A stretch of DNA of 64,000 nucleotides from JAIYDJ01 sp031400505 (lineage in GTDB: Bacteria; Pseudomonadota; Alphaproteobacteria; Rhodobacterales; Rhodobacteraceae). The first letter of the stretch is position 1. The number at the start of each line of letters is the position of its first letter. Positions 1 to 8,220 of this stretch are shown one piece after another. The notes below the pieces were generated by a model. It was not told where the DNA came from and searched no databases. It saw nothing but the letters and a program-made list of their open reading frames with translations. Location of the stretch: NCBI GenBank assembly GCA_031400505.1, contig JANNPZ010000090.1, positions 44,342 through 108,341 on the forward strand, read 5' to 3'. Both the position numbers and the translations under genes were made by a program.

Positions 1-1431
1 AACCCCGAACAATACCTTACGCCCGACGGCCCCCGCGCCTTTACCTCGCGGCGAACGATCATCACGGTAAAGGACGAAGAGCCGGTCACGATCACACTTC
101 GTTGGTCACAAAGCGGACCGGTGCTGCCGGGATCGCACTATGATCTGGCAAGTGTGACGCCTGCCGGCCATGTCGCGGCATTGCAATGGACGGCGCTCAG
201 TGCCGCAGATACAACCATGACCGCCGCAATGCGCCTGATGGTTGCGAAATCGGTGGACCAGGCAATTTCGGCAGGTGAGTTGTTTGTGGCGCCATCACAA
301 AACCTGATGCTGGTCGATCCGTCTGGGGCCGCGTTGCAGATGATCGGGGCGATGCCGGTCAGGGACACAGCCCACCGCACCCAAGGCCGGATGCCGGCAC
401 CTGGCTGGGAAGGGTCCAACCGCTGGACCGGGATGTTTCCTTACGCGCAAAACCCCCGTGTCGTGAACCCGGCAACCGGCCTGCTGGGCAACACCAACAA
501 CAAGACGGTGGACCTGCCGTTTCCCCGCCACGTATCGTTCGACTGGGGCGATACGCAGCGCATCCAGCGCTGGCTGACGCTGATGAAAGCGCGCGAGGTG
601 CATACCCGCGAAAGCTTTATCGAGGCGCAACTGGATACCGTGTCGCCCACCGCGCGCAGTCTGCTGCCACTGATCGCCGCGGATCTGTGGTTCACTGACG
701 AGCCCGCCGCCGAAGGTACGCCGGAACGGCTGCGGCAAAGGGCGCTGTCGCTGCTGGCCGAATGGAACGGCGAAATGAATGAACATCTGCCGGAACCCTT
801 GATTGCCGAGGCATGGTTCCGCAGCTTGCAATCGCGTTTGTCGCGCGACGAAATCGGGGCCGCGGCAGATCAGTTTTCCCATCCCGAGCCTGTGTTCATC
901 GAACGGGTCTATCGCAATACCGAAGGCGCATCGGTCTGGTGCGATGTGATCCAGTCGGCGGCAGTCGAAAGCTGTACCGAGATCGCCCGGATCGCACTTG
1001 ACGAAGCGTTGCTCGGGCTGGTTGAAACCTACGGCCCGGCTCTGGAAAGCTGGCGCTGGGGGGATGCGCATCAGGCAACGCATGACCACCCCGTGTTGGG
1101 TGACGTGCCGATCCTGCGGTATTTCGTGAATATCCGGCAATCCACCAGCGGCGGGGATTCGACGCTGCTGCGCGGGCGCACGATCGGCAGCGGGCCGCAG
1201 CCCTATCTGAACGTGCACGGCGGCGGGTATCGCGGGGTCTATGATTTTGCCGACCCCGACAGTTCGGTATTCATAGTGGCCACCGGGCAATCGGGGCATC
1301 CGATGAGCCGGCACTACGATGACCTCTCAGAGGTCTGGCGGCGCGGCGAATATATTCCGATGAGCCTGGACCCCGAGTTGGCACGGGCGGGTGCTGTGGG
1401 CATCTCGCGGCTGGTACCTGCCGGACCATGA
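1..1431 (+). CDS. Penicillin acylase family protein, 3' part (5' end outside window)
   Basis: The reading frame is open from base 1, so the gene starts upstream; 476 C-terminal residues are visible. These Ntn-hydrolases cleave amide bonds of acylated amines, homoserine lactones or beta-lactams after self-processing into two chains. The visible part is the C-terminal portion of the beta chain: a GNTNNK stretch near visible residue 165, then a DW....RI.RW segment, and near the end an HGGGYRGVYDF segment followed by GQSGHPMSRHYDD, which matches the usual family C-terminus. The catalytic N-terminal Ser of the beta chain lies outside the window. The stop overlaps the next gene by 4 bases (ATGA), suggesting co-transcription. 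The substrate cannot be told from sequence; quorum-signal acylase is only one option. Confidence 0.9.
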   Translation, partial: NPEQYLTPDGPRAFTSRRTIITVKDEEPVTITLRWSQSGPVLPGSHYDLASVTPAGHVAALQWTALSAADTTMTAAMRLMVAKSVDQAISAGELFVAPSQNLMLVDPSGAALQMIGAMPVRDTAHRTQGRMPAPGWEGSNRWTGMFPYAQNPRVVNPATGLLGNTNNKTVDLPFPRHVSFDWGDTQRIQRWLTLMKAREVHTRESFIEAQLDTVSPTARSLLPLIAADLWFTDEPAAEGTPERLRQRALSLLAEWNGEMNEHLPEPLIAEAWFRSLQSRLSRDEIGAAADQFSHPEPVFIERVYRNTEGASVWCDVIQSAAVESCTEIARIALDEALLGLVETYGPALESWRWGDAHQATHDHPVLGDVPILRYFVNIRQSTSGGDSTLLRGRTIGSGPQPYLNVHGGGYRGVYDFADPDSSVFIVATGQSGHPMSRHYDDLSEVWRRGEYIPMSLDPELARAGAVGISRLVPAGP

Positions 1432-1952
1432 CCGAAGTGTTGCGCACAACCCGGCTGGTGCTGCGTCGCGCGAGGCCGGGCGATCTGCACGATCTGCATG
1501 CGGTTTTCGCCAGCCCTGCCGCGATGCGCTATTGGTCGCGCCCCGAGCATGAACGGATCGAAGAGACGCAAAGCTGGCTTGATGACATGGTTTCCTTGCC
1601 AGACGCGAGCGACGAGTTCGTCGTCGAACGCGCGGGCCGCGTCATCGGCAAAGTGGGCGCCTGGCGGCTGCCAGAGATTGGCTACATCCTGCATCCCGAC
1701 CACTGGCGTCAGGGTCTGATGCGCGAGGCGCTGGATGCGGTGATCCCGTGGTTGTTCATCCGACACCCCCTGCCGGAACTTACCGCCGAGGCGGACCCGC
1801 GCAATCTGCCGTCATTGAGCCTGTTGGGGCAGTTGGGGTTCGTCGAGACGCACCGAACCTCCCGCACCCTGCTGTGGCGCGACGAATGGTGCGACTCGGT
1901 CTATCTGGCACTGCGCCGGGCGAATTGGACTGATACCGCGCGCGGGCAGTGA
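1428..1952 (+). CDS. GNAT family N-acetyltransferase (RimJ/RimL-like)
   Basis: 174 residues, the usual length of a RimJ/RimL-type GNAT enzyme that moves an acetyl group from acetyl-CoA to an amine. The N-terminus (TTRLVLRRARPGDL) is typical of this subgroup, and the acetyl-CoA binding part is seen around residues 84-100 (GYILHPDHWRQGLMREAL). A second conserved part, DPRNLPSLSLLGQLGF, follows near residue 125. The start overlaps the stop of the upstream acylase gene by ATGA. The acceptor substrate is unknown. Confidence 0.88.
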   Translation: MTEVLRTTRLVLRRARPGDLHDLHAVFASPAAMRYWSRPEHERIEETQSWLDDMVSLPDASDEFVVERAGRVIGKVGAWRLPEIGYILHPDHWRQGLMREALDAVIPWLFIRHPLPELTAEADPRNLPSLSLLGQLGFVETHRTSRTLLWRDEWCDSVYLALRRANWTDTARGQ

Positions 1953-1958
1953 TCGGTG

Positions 1959-2087
1959 TCAGCCGACCTTCTTGCCGGCAATTTCGGTTCCGCTGCGGGT
2001 AGAAGCCGCGACGCTCGCAGGTTTTGCGACCTCTTTCTTTGGCTTCTTCTTTTCCTTGTTGGACTTCTGGTTGTTGCCCTTGGCCAT
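1959..2087 (-). CDS. Small lysine-rich protein, 42 residues
   Basis: A short reading frame that begins MAKGNNQKSNKEKKKPKKE and ends in GKKVG. It is preceded by a strong ribosome binding site (AAAGGAG, about 6 bases before the ATG), which is the main reason to call it. The product is very basic: 12 of the first 24 residues are Lys or Asn and there is no hydrophobic segment, so a nucleic-acid or ribosome contact is conceivable. I recall similar short lysine-rich hypothetical proteins in proteobacteria but know no function. It lies 23 bases downstream of hflX on the same strand and may be the last gene of the hfq-hflX unit. Confidence 0.7.
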   Translation of the reverse strand: MAKGNNQKSNKEKKKPKKEVAKPASVAASTRSGTEIAGKKVG

Positions 2088-2110
2088 GATTGCTCCTTTC
2101 GCGATTGAGG

Positions 2111-3478
2111 TCAGTTGGCCTGCCACTGTGCCTTTTGCCGTTCCGTCCAGCGGACGGTAATCTGATAGCCAGTGTCGTCCTGATCCTCGGTCACTACAAC
2201 CCCCAATGCATGCAGCCGCGCCCGCGCCCGGCCTTGCGCAAACGGCAGGGCCAGGGTTTCGTCGATGCGAAACTCGGCAAATGCGTCCGAGATGGCTTGC
2301 ATCAGATCCTCGACCCCTTCGCCGGTCAGGGCCGACACCGGAAACACGCCGGCGCGGTTTGCACGCTGGGTGGCAAGGCTGTCCCGGGCGGACGGGTCCA
2401 CAAGATCCAGCTTGTTCCAGACTTCCAACATCGTAGTGCCCGCATCAACGCCCAATGATGTCAGGATATCCGCCACATCTGCCGCCTGTTCGGCGGTCTC
2501 CGGATGGCTGATGTCGCGCACATGCAAGATCAGATCAGCCTCCAGCACCTCTTCCAGCGTGGCGCGAAAGGCCGCAACCAGCTGGGTGGGCAAATCGGAA
2601 ATGAAACCAACCGTGTCAGAGGCGATGATCTTGCGCCCCGCCCCCCCGTCTTTGTCCGGCAGCACGACACCGCGCATCGTCGGATCCAATGTGGCAAACA
2701 GCATGTCCTTTGCCAAAACATCTGCTCCCGTCATACGGTTGAACAGCGTCGATTTGCCTGCGTTCGTATAGCCCACCAATGCAACCAGCGGAAACGGCAC
2801 CTTGCGGCGCGAGGCGCGATGCAGCTCTCGGGTCTTGACGACCTTTTCCAACTGACGTTTCAGGCGCAAAACCTGATCGTCGATGGCGCGGCGGTCGGAT
2901 TCAAGCTGCGTTTCACCCGGCCCGCCCACGAACCCGAAACCACCGCGCTGGCGTTCAAGATGGGTCCAGGCGCGCACCAGACGGGTTCGCTGATAGCTGA
3001 GGGCTGCGAGTTCGACCTGCAGCACACCTTCCCGCGTTCGGGCGCGGTCGGCAAAAATCTCGAGGATCAGGGACGTGCGGTCCAGCAGCTTTACACCCCA
3101 GGCCTTTTCCAGATTGCGCTGCTGCACCGGGCTGACCGATCCATCGACCAGAACCAGTTCGATGTCGTCAGACTTCAGCCGCGTCTTCAGGTCATCGACC
3201 TTGCCCGACCCGAACAACTGCCCGGGGCTGATCTTGGCCAACCGCACCACCTCGGCTCCTTGCACCTGCATCCCCGGCAAGGCAGCCGCGAGTGCTACGG
3301 CCTCTGCCAGCCCGTGCTCCGGCAAGCGCCGGCTGCGCGTCGATTTCAGATCGGGATGCAGAACATAGGCGCGGGTCGGGGCTGCCGCGGTGTCATGCCC
3401 TTCGGTCAGCGAACGCGACGGATTGTCGTCGTCCGCAATGTCCGCATCTTCGGCTTGATCTGGTGGATCAGAGGTCAA
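2111..3478 (-). CDS. hflX: Ribosome-associated GTPase HflX
   Basis: 455 residues. HflX binds the 50S subunit and splits stalled ribosomes, using GTP. The N-terminal HflX domain holds the glycine-rich segment GSGKVDDLKTRL (about 110-122), followed by a coiled linker with the family signature GPGETQLESDRR (about 203-214) and the G domain with the P-loop VGYTNAGKST (about 235-244), DTVGF (G3) and NKLD (G4). The most upstream plausible start is a TTG whose TTGA overlaps the hfq stop, indicating translational coupling; no strong Shine-Dalgarno is seen, so a slightly later start is possible. The hfq-hflX order is conserved in many proteobacteria. Confidence 0.95.
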   Translation of the reverse strand: MTSDPPDQAEDADIADDDNPSRSLTEGHDTAAAPTRAYVLHPDLKSTRSRRLPEHGLAEAVALAAALPGMQVQGAEVVRLAKISPGQLFGSGKVDDLKTRLKSDDIELVLVDGSVSPVQQRNLEKAWGVKLLDRTSLILEIFADRARTREGVLQVELAALSYQRTRLVRAWTHLERQRGGFGFVGGPGETQLESDRRAIDDQVLRLKRQLEKVVKTRELHRASRRKVPFPLVALVGYTNAGKSTLFNRMTGADVLAKDMLFATLDPTMRGVVLPDKDGGAGRKIIASDTVGFISDLPTQLVAAFRATLEEVLEADLILHVRDISHPETAEQAADVADILTSLGVDAGTTMLEVWNKLDLVDPSARDSLATQRANRAGVFPVSALTGEGVEDLMQAISDAFAEFRIDETLALPFAQGRARARLHALGVVVTEDQDDTGYQITVRWTERQKAQWQAN

Positions 3479-3708
3479 TCTTCGCCGTCATAAAGATTGA
3501 TCGGGGCCCCCGGCATGATTGTCGAAATTGCATGTTTGTAGACCAGTTGCGACTGCCCATCACGGCGCAACAGCACACAGAAATTGTCAAACCAAGTGAT
3601 CACGCCCTGAAGCTTGACGCCATTGATCAAAAAAATCGTCACTGGAACTTTTGCTTTGCGAACGTGGTTCAGGAACGCGTCCTGCAAATTTTGTTTGTCG
3701 GCGGCCAT
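3475..3708 (-). CDS. hfq: RNA chaperone Hfq
   Basis: 77 residues, the compact length seen in alphaproteobacteria. Hfq forms a hexameric ring that pairs small RNAs with mRNAs. Both Sm motifs are visible: Sm1 around residues 20-50 (VTIFLINGVKLQGVITWFD) and Sm2 with LVYKHAIST near 56-64, including the YKHA core. The acidic C-terminal tail found in E. coli is absent. It overlaps hflX by 4 bases and lies 132 bases downstream of trkH on the same strand, so it may have its own promoter in that gap. Confidence 0.97.
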   Translation of the reverse strand: MAADKQNLQDAFLNHVRKAKVPVTIFLINGVKLQGVITWFDNFCVLLRRDGQSQLVYKHAISTIMPGAPINLYDGED

Positions 3709-3840
3709 TTTCGTGTTGCCCTGTTTCTTTTCGTTATGAGCTTTCCTGCGCCGGAAGAGATGTCATCGGGCAGCACCTTTAAGTATGGAGTGCAACAGAG
3801 CGGGATTCCAGCCCCAAAACAGCATCTTACGCAGAGCATG

Positions 3841-5343
3841 CTATCTGCGCCACAGGTCCGGGGTCAGAAAAGCCAGCAAAGCCAGCATTTCCAGACGGCC
3901 CATGACCATCGCCAGCGCCAGAACCGTTTGCTGGGCTACGGCAAGGTCGGCCCAGACCCCAGGACCGTCACCAAGAATTTGCGCAACCGGTCCGTTATTG
4001 GTCAGTGCGCCAATCGCCAGCGCCATCGCGGGCTCCAACTCGACCGACAGCAGTGTAAGCAAGGCCGTGACCACTGCGATAACCATGGCAAACAGCATGA
4101 AAAACACAAACGCAACGCTCGCGCCAGCATCGCGCAATTGGCGCGCCGTCATGCCGCCGCCTCCGACCGAAGACGGCTCGATCAGCCGTTCCAGTTCGCG
4201 CTGGCCATGGCGACACACAACATAGACCCGCAGAAGTTTGACCCCGCCCGCTGTCGTGGCCACGCCGCCACCAACCAACGACAATGCCAACAGCATGAGC
4301 CCGGGCGGCGTCACACCAGACCACATCCCCCCAACCTGCCAGCCAACCGAAACAAAGCCTGTCGTGGTCAGAAATGACAACGCCGTAAAGAAAGCCCCCC
4401 AGACCATTTTGGCAAACTGATCGATCCGCATCCATTGGTCCGCTGCCCCCAGATGCATCGCCATCACGGCAAATACCGCGACCAGAATGATGACCCCTGC
4501 TGTCAGAAGTTCAGGATCGTACCGCCAGAACCGGCGTTCAAGCCCCGCAAAGCCCGGCAAGGCGCGCCGGCTGATCGCCGTCAGCAAGAAGATCGCGATC
4601 ATGACTTCGCCAAGAATGCCGGAGGCCGCCTGTTCGGTACCGGCAATCGGCGAAATGCCAGAGGTCGAGAGCACCGCCATTGCGTGGCACAGCGCAACCA
4701 GGCCATCCTCACCAGCAACAAGCAACCCAACCCAAAGCAGCAACGTCAAACCGCCATAAGCCGGAAACAGCATTATCGAAAAGTATTGAATGCGCTGACC
4801 GGCGTCGGCGATCTGGCTGATCAACCCAGAGGCAGCCACGCTTGATGTCGATGCCTCTGTGCCCGCACTGTCAATTCCGACAAGGTTCATCGGTGCAAGC
4901 ACGGCCAGCGCCATCACGATCACGTGAAACCCGCCCAGCCATCCCGCCAATGCGCGCCACAGATGCACCGTTTCCGGCAGATCTGCCGGCGCAAACAGCG
5001 TGGCGCCAGTGGTGGTAAAGGCCGACAGCATCTCGAACCACGCCTGCCACAGCGTTACCCCCGGCACGGCCTGCACGATCGGCAAGGCAAAGGCCAACGG
5101 CAGCGCGAAATACGTGCCGATCAAGTAGGTAAGCTGTCGCCGCGGCGATACACGCTTGACGAGGTTTGCCGTTGCAAACCCGATCAGCAGAGCCAGAATT
5201 CCCAGGATCACGGCAGAATAAAGGAACGCCCGACCGACATCGAATTGCCGGTTGACCGCGGCATGGGCTGCGGGCAACACCATGACCGCCGCCGCAACTC
5301 CCATCAGGACCACTGGAAAGCTATGGTGTGCGGGGCGGTTCAT
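3841..5343 (-). CDS. trkH: TrkH-type potassium uptake membrane protein
   Basis: 500 residues with about ten hydrophobic segments, the K+-translocating subunit of the Trk system in the inner membrane. The repeated P-loop selectivity segments of the TrkH/KtrB family are recognisable as SAFTTTGATLF (about 108-118), LSTSGISPI (about 226-234), LSFLTTTGFVSVGW (about 323-336) and GALTNNGPVAQI (about 444-455). An ATG start lies 3 bases after the trkA stop, so the two are co-transcribed and make the gate and channel of one uptake system. The protein ends without extension. Confidence 0.95.
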   Translation of the reverse strand: MNRPAHHSFPVVLMGVAAAVMVLPAAHAAVNRQFDVGRAFLYSAVILGILALLIGFATANLVKRVSPRRQLTYLIGTYFALPLAFALPIVQAVPGVTLWQAWFEMLSAFTTTGATLFAPADLPETVHLWRALAGWLGGFHVIVMALAVLAPMNLVGIDSAGTEASTSSVAASGLISQIADAGQRIQYFSIMLFPAYGGLTLLLWVGLLVAGEDGLVALCHAMAVLSTSGISPIAGTEQAASGILGEVMIAIFLLTAISRRALPGFAGLERRFWRYDPELLTAGVIILVAVFAVMAMHLGAADQWMRIDQFAKMVWGAFFTALSFLTTTGFVSVGWQVGGMWSGVTPPGLMLLALSLVGGGVATTAGGVKLLRVYVVCRHGQRELERLIEPSSVGGGGMTARQLRDAGASVAFVFFMLFAMVIAVVTALLTLLSVELEPAMALAIGALTNNGPVAQILGDGPGVWADLAVAQQTVLALAMVMGRLEMLALLAFLTPDLWRR

Positions 5344-5346
5344 CGG

Positions 5347-6723
5347 TCAGAAGAAATCGATGGTAACTTGCAGCAACTTTTCGACCTGCCGGACATCAGC
5401 CGACATCGCGAACAGGGCGATCACATTGCCGGTCTCGATCCGCAAATCGCCGGACGGCTTCATGACCTTGTCGCCCTTCATCACGGCACACACCAGCACG
5501 CCTTCCGGAAAATCGATCTCGCGGATCAAGCGCCCGGCAAGCGGCGAAGTTCCCAGAACTTGTGCCTCGATCACTTCTGCCTCTGCGTCGCCAATTGAAT
5601 AGATCGCCCGTACCTTGCCATGCCGGATGTGCCGCAAGATCGAGCTGACAGTGGTAGATCGCGGATTGATGTAAGCGTCGATGTTCAACGCGCTGATCAT
5701 GAGTGTCAGGGTCGGGTCATTGACCAGGGCAATTGCCATGGCGCAGCCAGCTTGTTTGGCGCGGACGGCCGCCAAAAGATTGGTCTTGTCATCATCAGTT
5801 ACCACCAGCACCGCATCCGAACGGTCGATCGCAGCCTCGATCAGCAATTCGATGTTCATCCCGTCCCCCAGCAGCACGATCGTGCGGCTCAGCTTGTCGG
5901 CGGCGGCCTCGGCGGTTGCACGGTCTTTCTCAATGACTTTGCAGCGAACCCTGTCAGCCTGTTTTTCCAGCGCCATCGCCACGGCCAAACCCACGTTTCC
6001 GCCGCCGATGATCACGATCCGCTCTGGCTTGCGTGATTTCTTGCCAAATATCTCGAGCGTGCGCGCGACATCCTCGGCATGGCTGAACACATAGATCATG
6101 TCGCCGGCGAACAGCTGATCATCGGGATCGGGCGCAAAGAGTTTACCTCCGCGCCGGACACCGACCACAATGGCGCGCAGGCTGGGAAAGAGGTCGTTCA
6201 ATTGGCGCAGCGGGGTCGTCAGCACCGGGCAGTCGTGGTTCAGCGTGATACCAAGCAGCTGCGCACGGCCATCCATAAAGGTTTCGGTGTCGAAGGTCGC
6301 TGGTGCCGCAAGCCTTTGAAGGGCTGCGTCTGCCACTTCGCGTTCCGGGCTTATCAGCACATCGATCGGCAGGTGATCGCGGCGATAAAGATCGGCAAAA
6401 CTGTCGTCAAGATAGCTGTTGTCACGCACTCGCGCGATCTTGCGCGGCACGCCGAAAATCGAATGGGCGACTTGACAGGTGACCATGTTCACCTCGTCCG
6501 AATAGGTCGCGGCGATGATAAGGTCTGCATCCCTCGCCCCCGCGCGTTCCAGCACGTCAGGATGTGAAGAAAACCCCGTTACCCCTTGAACATCCAACGT
6601 TTCCGTGGCGCGGCGTACAAGATCTGGGTTCATGTCAACGACCGTCACGGCGTTACGCTCACCGGACAAATGACGGGCAATCTGCCAACCGACCTGGCCC
6701 GCGCCGCAAATGATGACTTTCAC
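5347..6723 (-). CDS. trkA: Trk potassium uptake regulatory subunit TrkA
   Basis: 458 residues, the standard TrkA length. TrkA is the peripheral NAD(H)/ATP-binding ring that gates TrkH. Two tandem halves are seen, each beginning with a Rossmann glycine motif: IICGAGQVGWQIA at residues 4-16 and VIIGGGNVGLAVA at about 237-249. Each half is followed by a C-terminal TrkA_C part. It sits between ntrX and trkH on the same strand. The ntrYX-trkA linkage is common in alphaproteobacteria and ties nitrogen/redox signalling genes to K+ uptake by location, though not by proven function. Confidence 0.95.
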   Translation of the reverse strand: MKVIICGAGQVGWQIARHLSGERNAVTVVDMNPDLVRRATETLDVQGVTGFSSHPDVLERAGARDADLIIAATYSDEVNMVTCQVAHSIFGVPRKIARVRDNSYLDDSFADLYRRDHLPIDVLISPEREVADAALQRLAAPATFDTETFMDGRAQLLGITLNHDCPVLTTPLRQLNDLFPSLRAIVVGVRRGGKLFAPDPDDQLFAGDMIYVFSHAEDVARTLEIFGKKSRKPERIVIIGGGNVGLAVAMALEKQADRVRCKVIEKDRATAEAAADKLSRTIVLLGDGMNIELLIEAAIDRSDAVLVVTDDDKTNLLAAVRAKQAGCAMAIALVNDPTLTLMISALNIDAYINPRSTTVSSILRHIRHGKVRAIYSIGDAEAEVIEAQVLGTSPLAGRLIREIDFPEGVLVCAVMKGDKVMKPSGDLRIETGNVIALFAMSADVRQVEKLLQVTIDFF

Positions 6724-6818
6724 GTCCTGTCCCCGGTTAGGATGCGGTCTATGTGGCAGAAGCCCGCAACGGGGTCAATCTGGCCGGCTGTCATGCGCAT
6801 CTTCAAACTTCGCGCCGC

Positions 6819-8219
6819 TTAGACTTCGCCGTCATCGTCATCCCCGCGCCCGGCGGATTTTGACGTGGTGACGACGCCCAGCGATTTCAGCTTGCGATGC
6901 AACGCGCTGCGTTCCATTCCGACAAAACTTGCGGTTCGGCTGATGTTTCCGCCAAAACGGTTGATCTGGGTCATCAGATACTCGCGTTCGAACACCTCTC
7001 GGGCCTCGCGCAGCGGCAGAGTTGCCATAGCCCCGCCCAACACGATCCGTCCACCGGTATCGACCGGAGCTTCCTGCCCGGGCAGTTCGCGCGCCTCGAT
7101 CGCGCCAGACGGCTCTCCAAGGATCAGCACTCGTTCGATGACATTGCGCAATTGGCGGACATTTCCCGGCCACTGCATGGTTTGCAGCATCGCCTCGGCT
7201 TCTGGTGTCAGGTCGCGCATGGGCAGGCCCTGCGTGCGGTGAAACATCGCGACGAAATGGCGGGTCAGGTCCGGAATATCCTCGCGGCGGTCTTCCAGAC
7301 TGGGCACTGCAATCGGCACGACGTTCAGGCGGTCAAAAAGCTCTTGCCGAAAACGCCCGCCTGAAATTTCGTGGCGCAAGTCGCGCGTGGTAGACGAGAT
7401 GACCCGCAAATCGACGCGAACCTTGTCCGAACCGCCAACACGTGTGAATTGCTGCTCCACCAGCACACGCAGAATCTTCGACTGGGTGCCTAGCGGCATA
7501 TCCGCAACCTCGTCAAAGTAGACAACTCCGCCATGTGCCTGCTCTAAAAGACCTTTCTCGATACCGCGTTCGGACGTCTCTCGTCCGAACAGCACTTCCT
7601 CCATCCGCTCGGGTTCTACAGTGGCGGACGAGACCGAAACAAATGCAGCGCTCGCCCGGTTTGAATTGGAGTGGATGAACCGAGCCGCCAGTTCCTTGCC
7701 CGACCCGGCAGGCCCGGTCAACATCACGCGACCGTTCGACTTGGTCACTTTTTCAAGGTGCGACTTCAGGACCTTGAAGGCCGTACTTCCACCAAGCATG
7801 TCCGTGGCCGTGGCATCGCGCCGACGCAGATCCGCATTTTCGCGGCGCAGTCGGCTTGCCTCCATCGCGCGCGCCACAACCACCATCAACTGATCGATAT
7901 TGAATGGCTTTTCGATAAAGTCATAGGCGCCTTGCTTGATGGCCGCGACCGCTATTTCAATATTGCCATGACCCGAGATGATCACGACCGGCACGTCAGG
8001 ATTGTCACGCTTGACCGATTTCAGAATATCGATCCCGTCCATCCGGCTGTCTTTCAGCCAGATATCAAGGATCATCAGGCTTGGCAGTTCTGCGTTGATC
8101 TCGGCCATGCAGTCGTCAGAATTTCCTGCAAGGCGAACGGTATAGCCCTCGTCCTTCAGAATATCCCCGATCAGTTCACGGATGTCTTTTTCGTCGTCGA
8201 CAATCAAAATGCTGCTCAA
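6819..8219 (-). CDS. ntrX: Response regulator NtrX, AAA+ type without GAFTGA
   Basis: 466 residues from a TTG start 1 base after the ntrY stop; GGGGGA just upstream serves as ribosome binding site and the product then begins LSSILIVDDEKD, the expected receiver start. A longer reading frame upstream reads through ntrY and is rejected. Domains: receiver 1-120 with phospho-acceptor Asp52 in MILDIW; AAA+ with Walker A GPAGSGKE at 169-176 and Walker B VVYFDEVAD near 232-240; C-terminal Fis-type helix-turn-helix (ISRTASFVGMERSALHRKL). Between Walker A and B the canonical GAFTGA loop is missing: LFGRETSERGIEKGLLEQ stands in its place. It is therefore unlikely to open sigma54 promoters. It forms a two-component pair with NtrY. 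Confidence 0.94.
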   Translation of the reverse strand: MSSILIVDDEKDIRELIGDILKDEGYTVRLAGNSDDCMAEINAELPSLMILDIWLKDSRMDGIDILKSVKRDNPDVPVVIISGHGNIEIAVAAIKQGAYDFIEKPFNIDQLMVVVARAMEASRLRRENADLRRRDATATDMLGGSTAFKVLKSHLEKVTKSNGRVMLTGPAGSGKELAARFIHSNSNRASAAFVSVSSATVEPERMEEVLFGRETSERGIEKGLLEQAHGGVVYFDEVADMPLGTQSKILRVLVEQQFTRVGGSDKVRVDLRVISSTTRDLRHEISGGRFRQELFDRLNVVPIAVPSLEDRREDIPDLTRHFVAMFHRTQGLPMRDLTPEAEAMLQTMQWPGNVRQLRNVIERVLILGEPSGAIEARELPGQEAPVDTGGRIVLGGAMATLPLREAREVFEREYLMTQINRFGGNISRTASFVGMERSALHRKLKSLGVVTTSKSAGRGDDDDGEV

Positions 8220-8220
8220 C

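Noticed and set aside
295..1314. Long minus-strand frame opposite the acylase gene
   Set aside because: Shadow of the real gene; family motifs lie on the plus strand.
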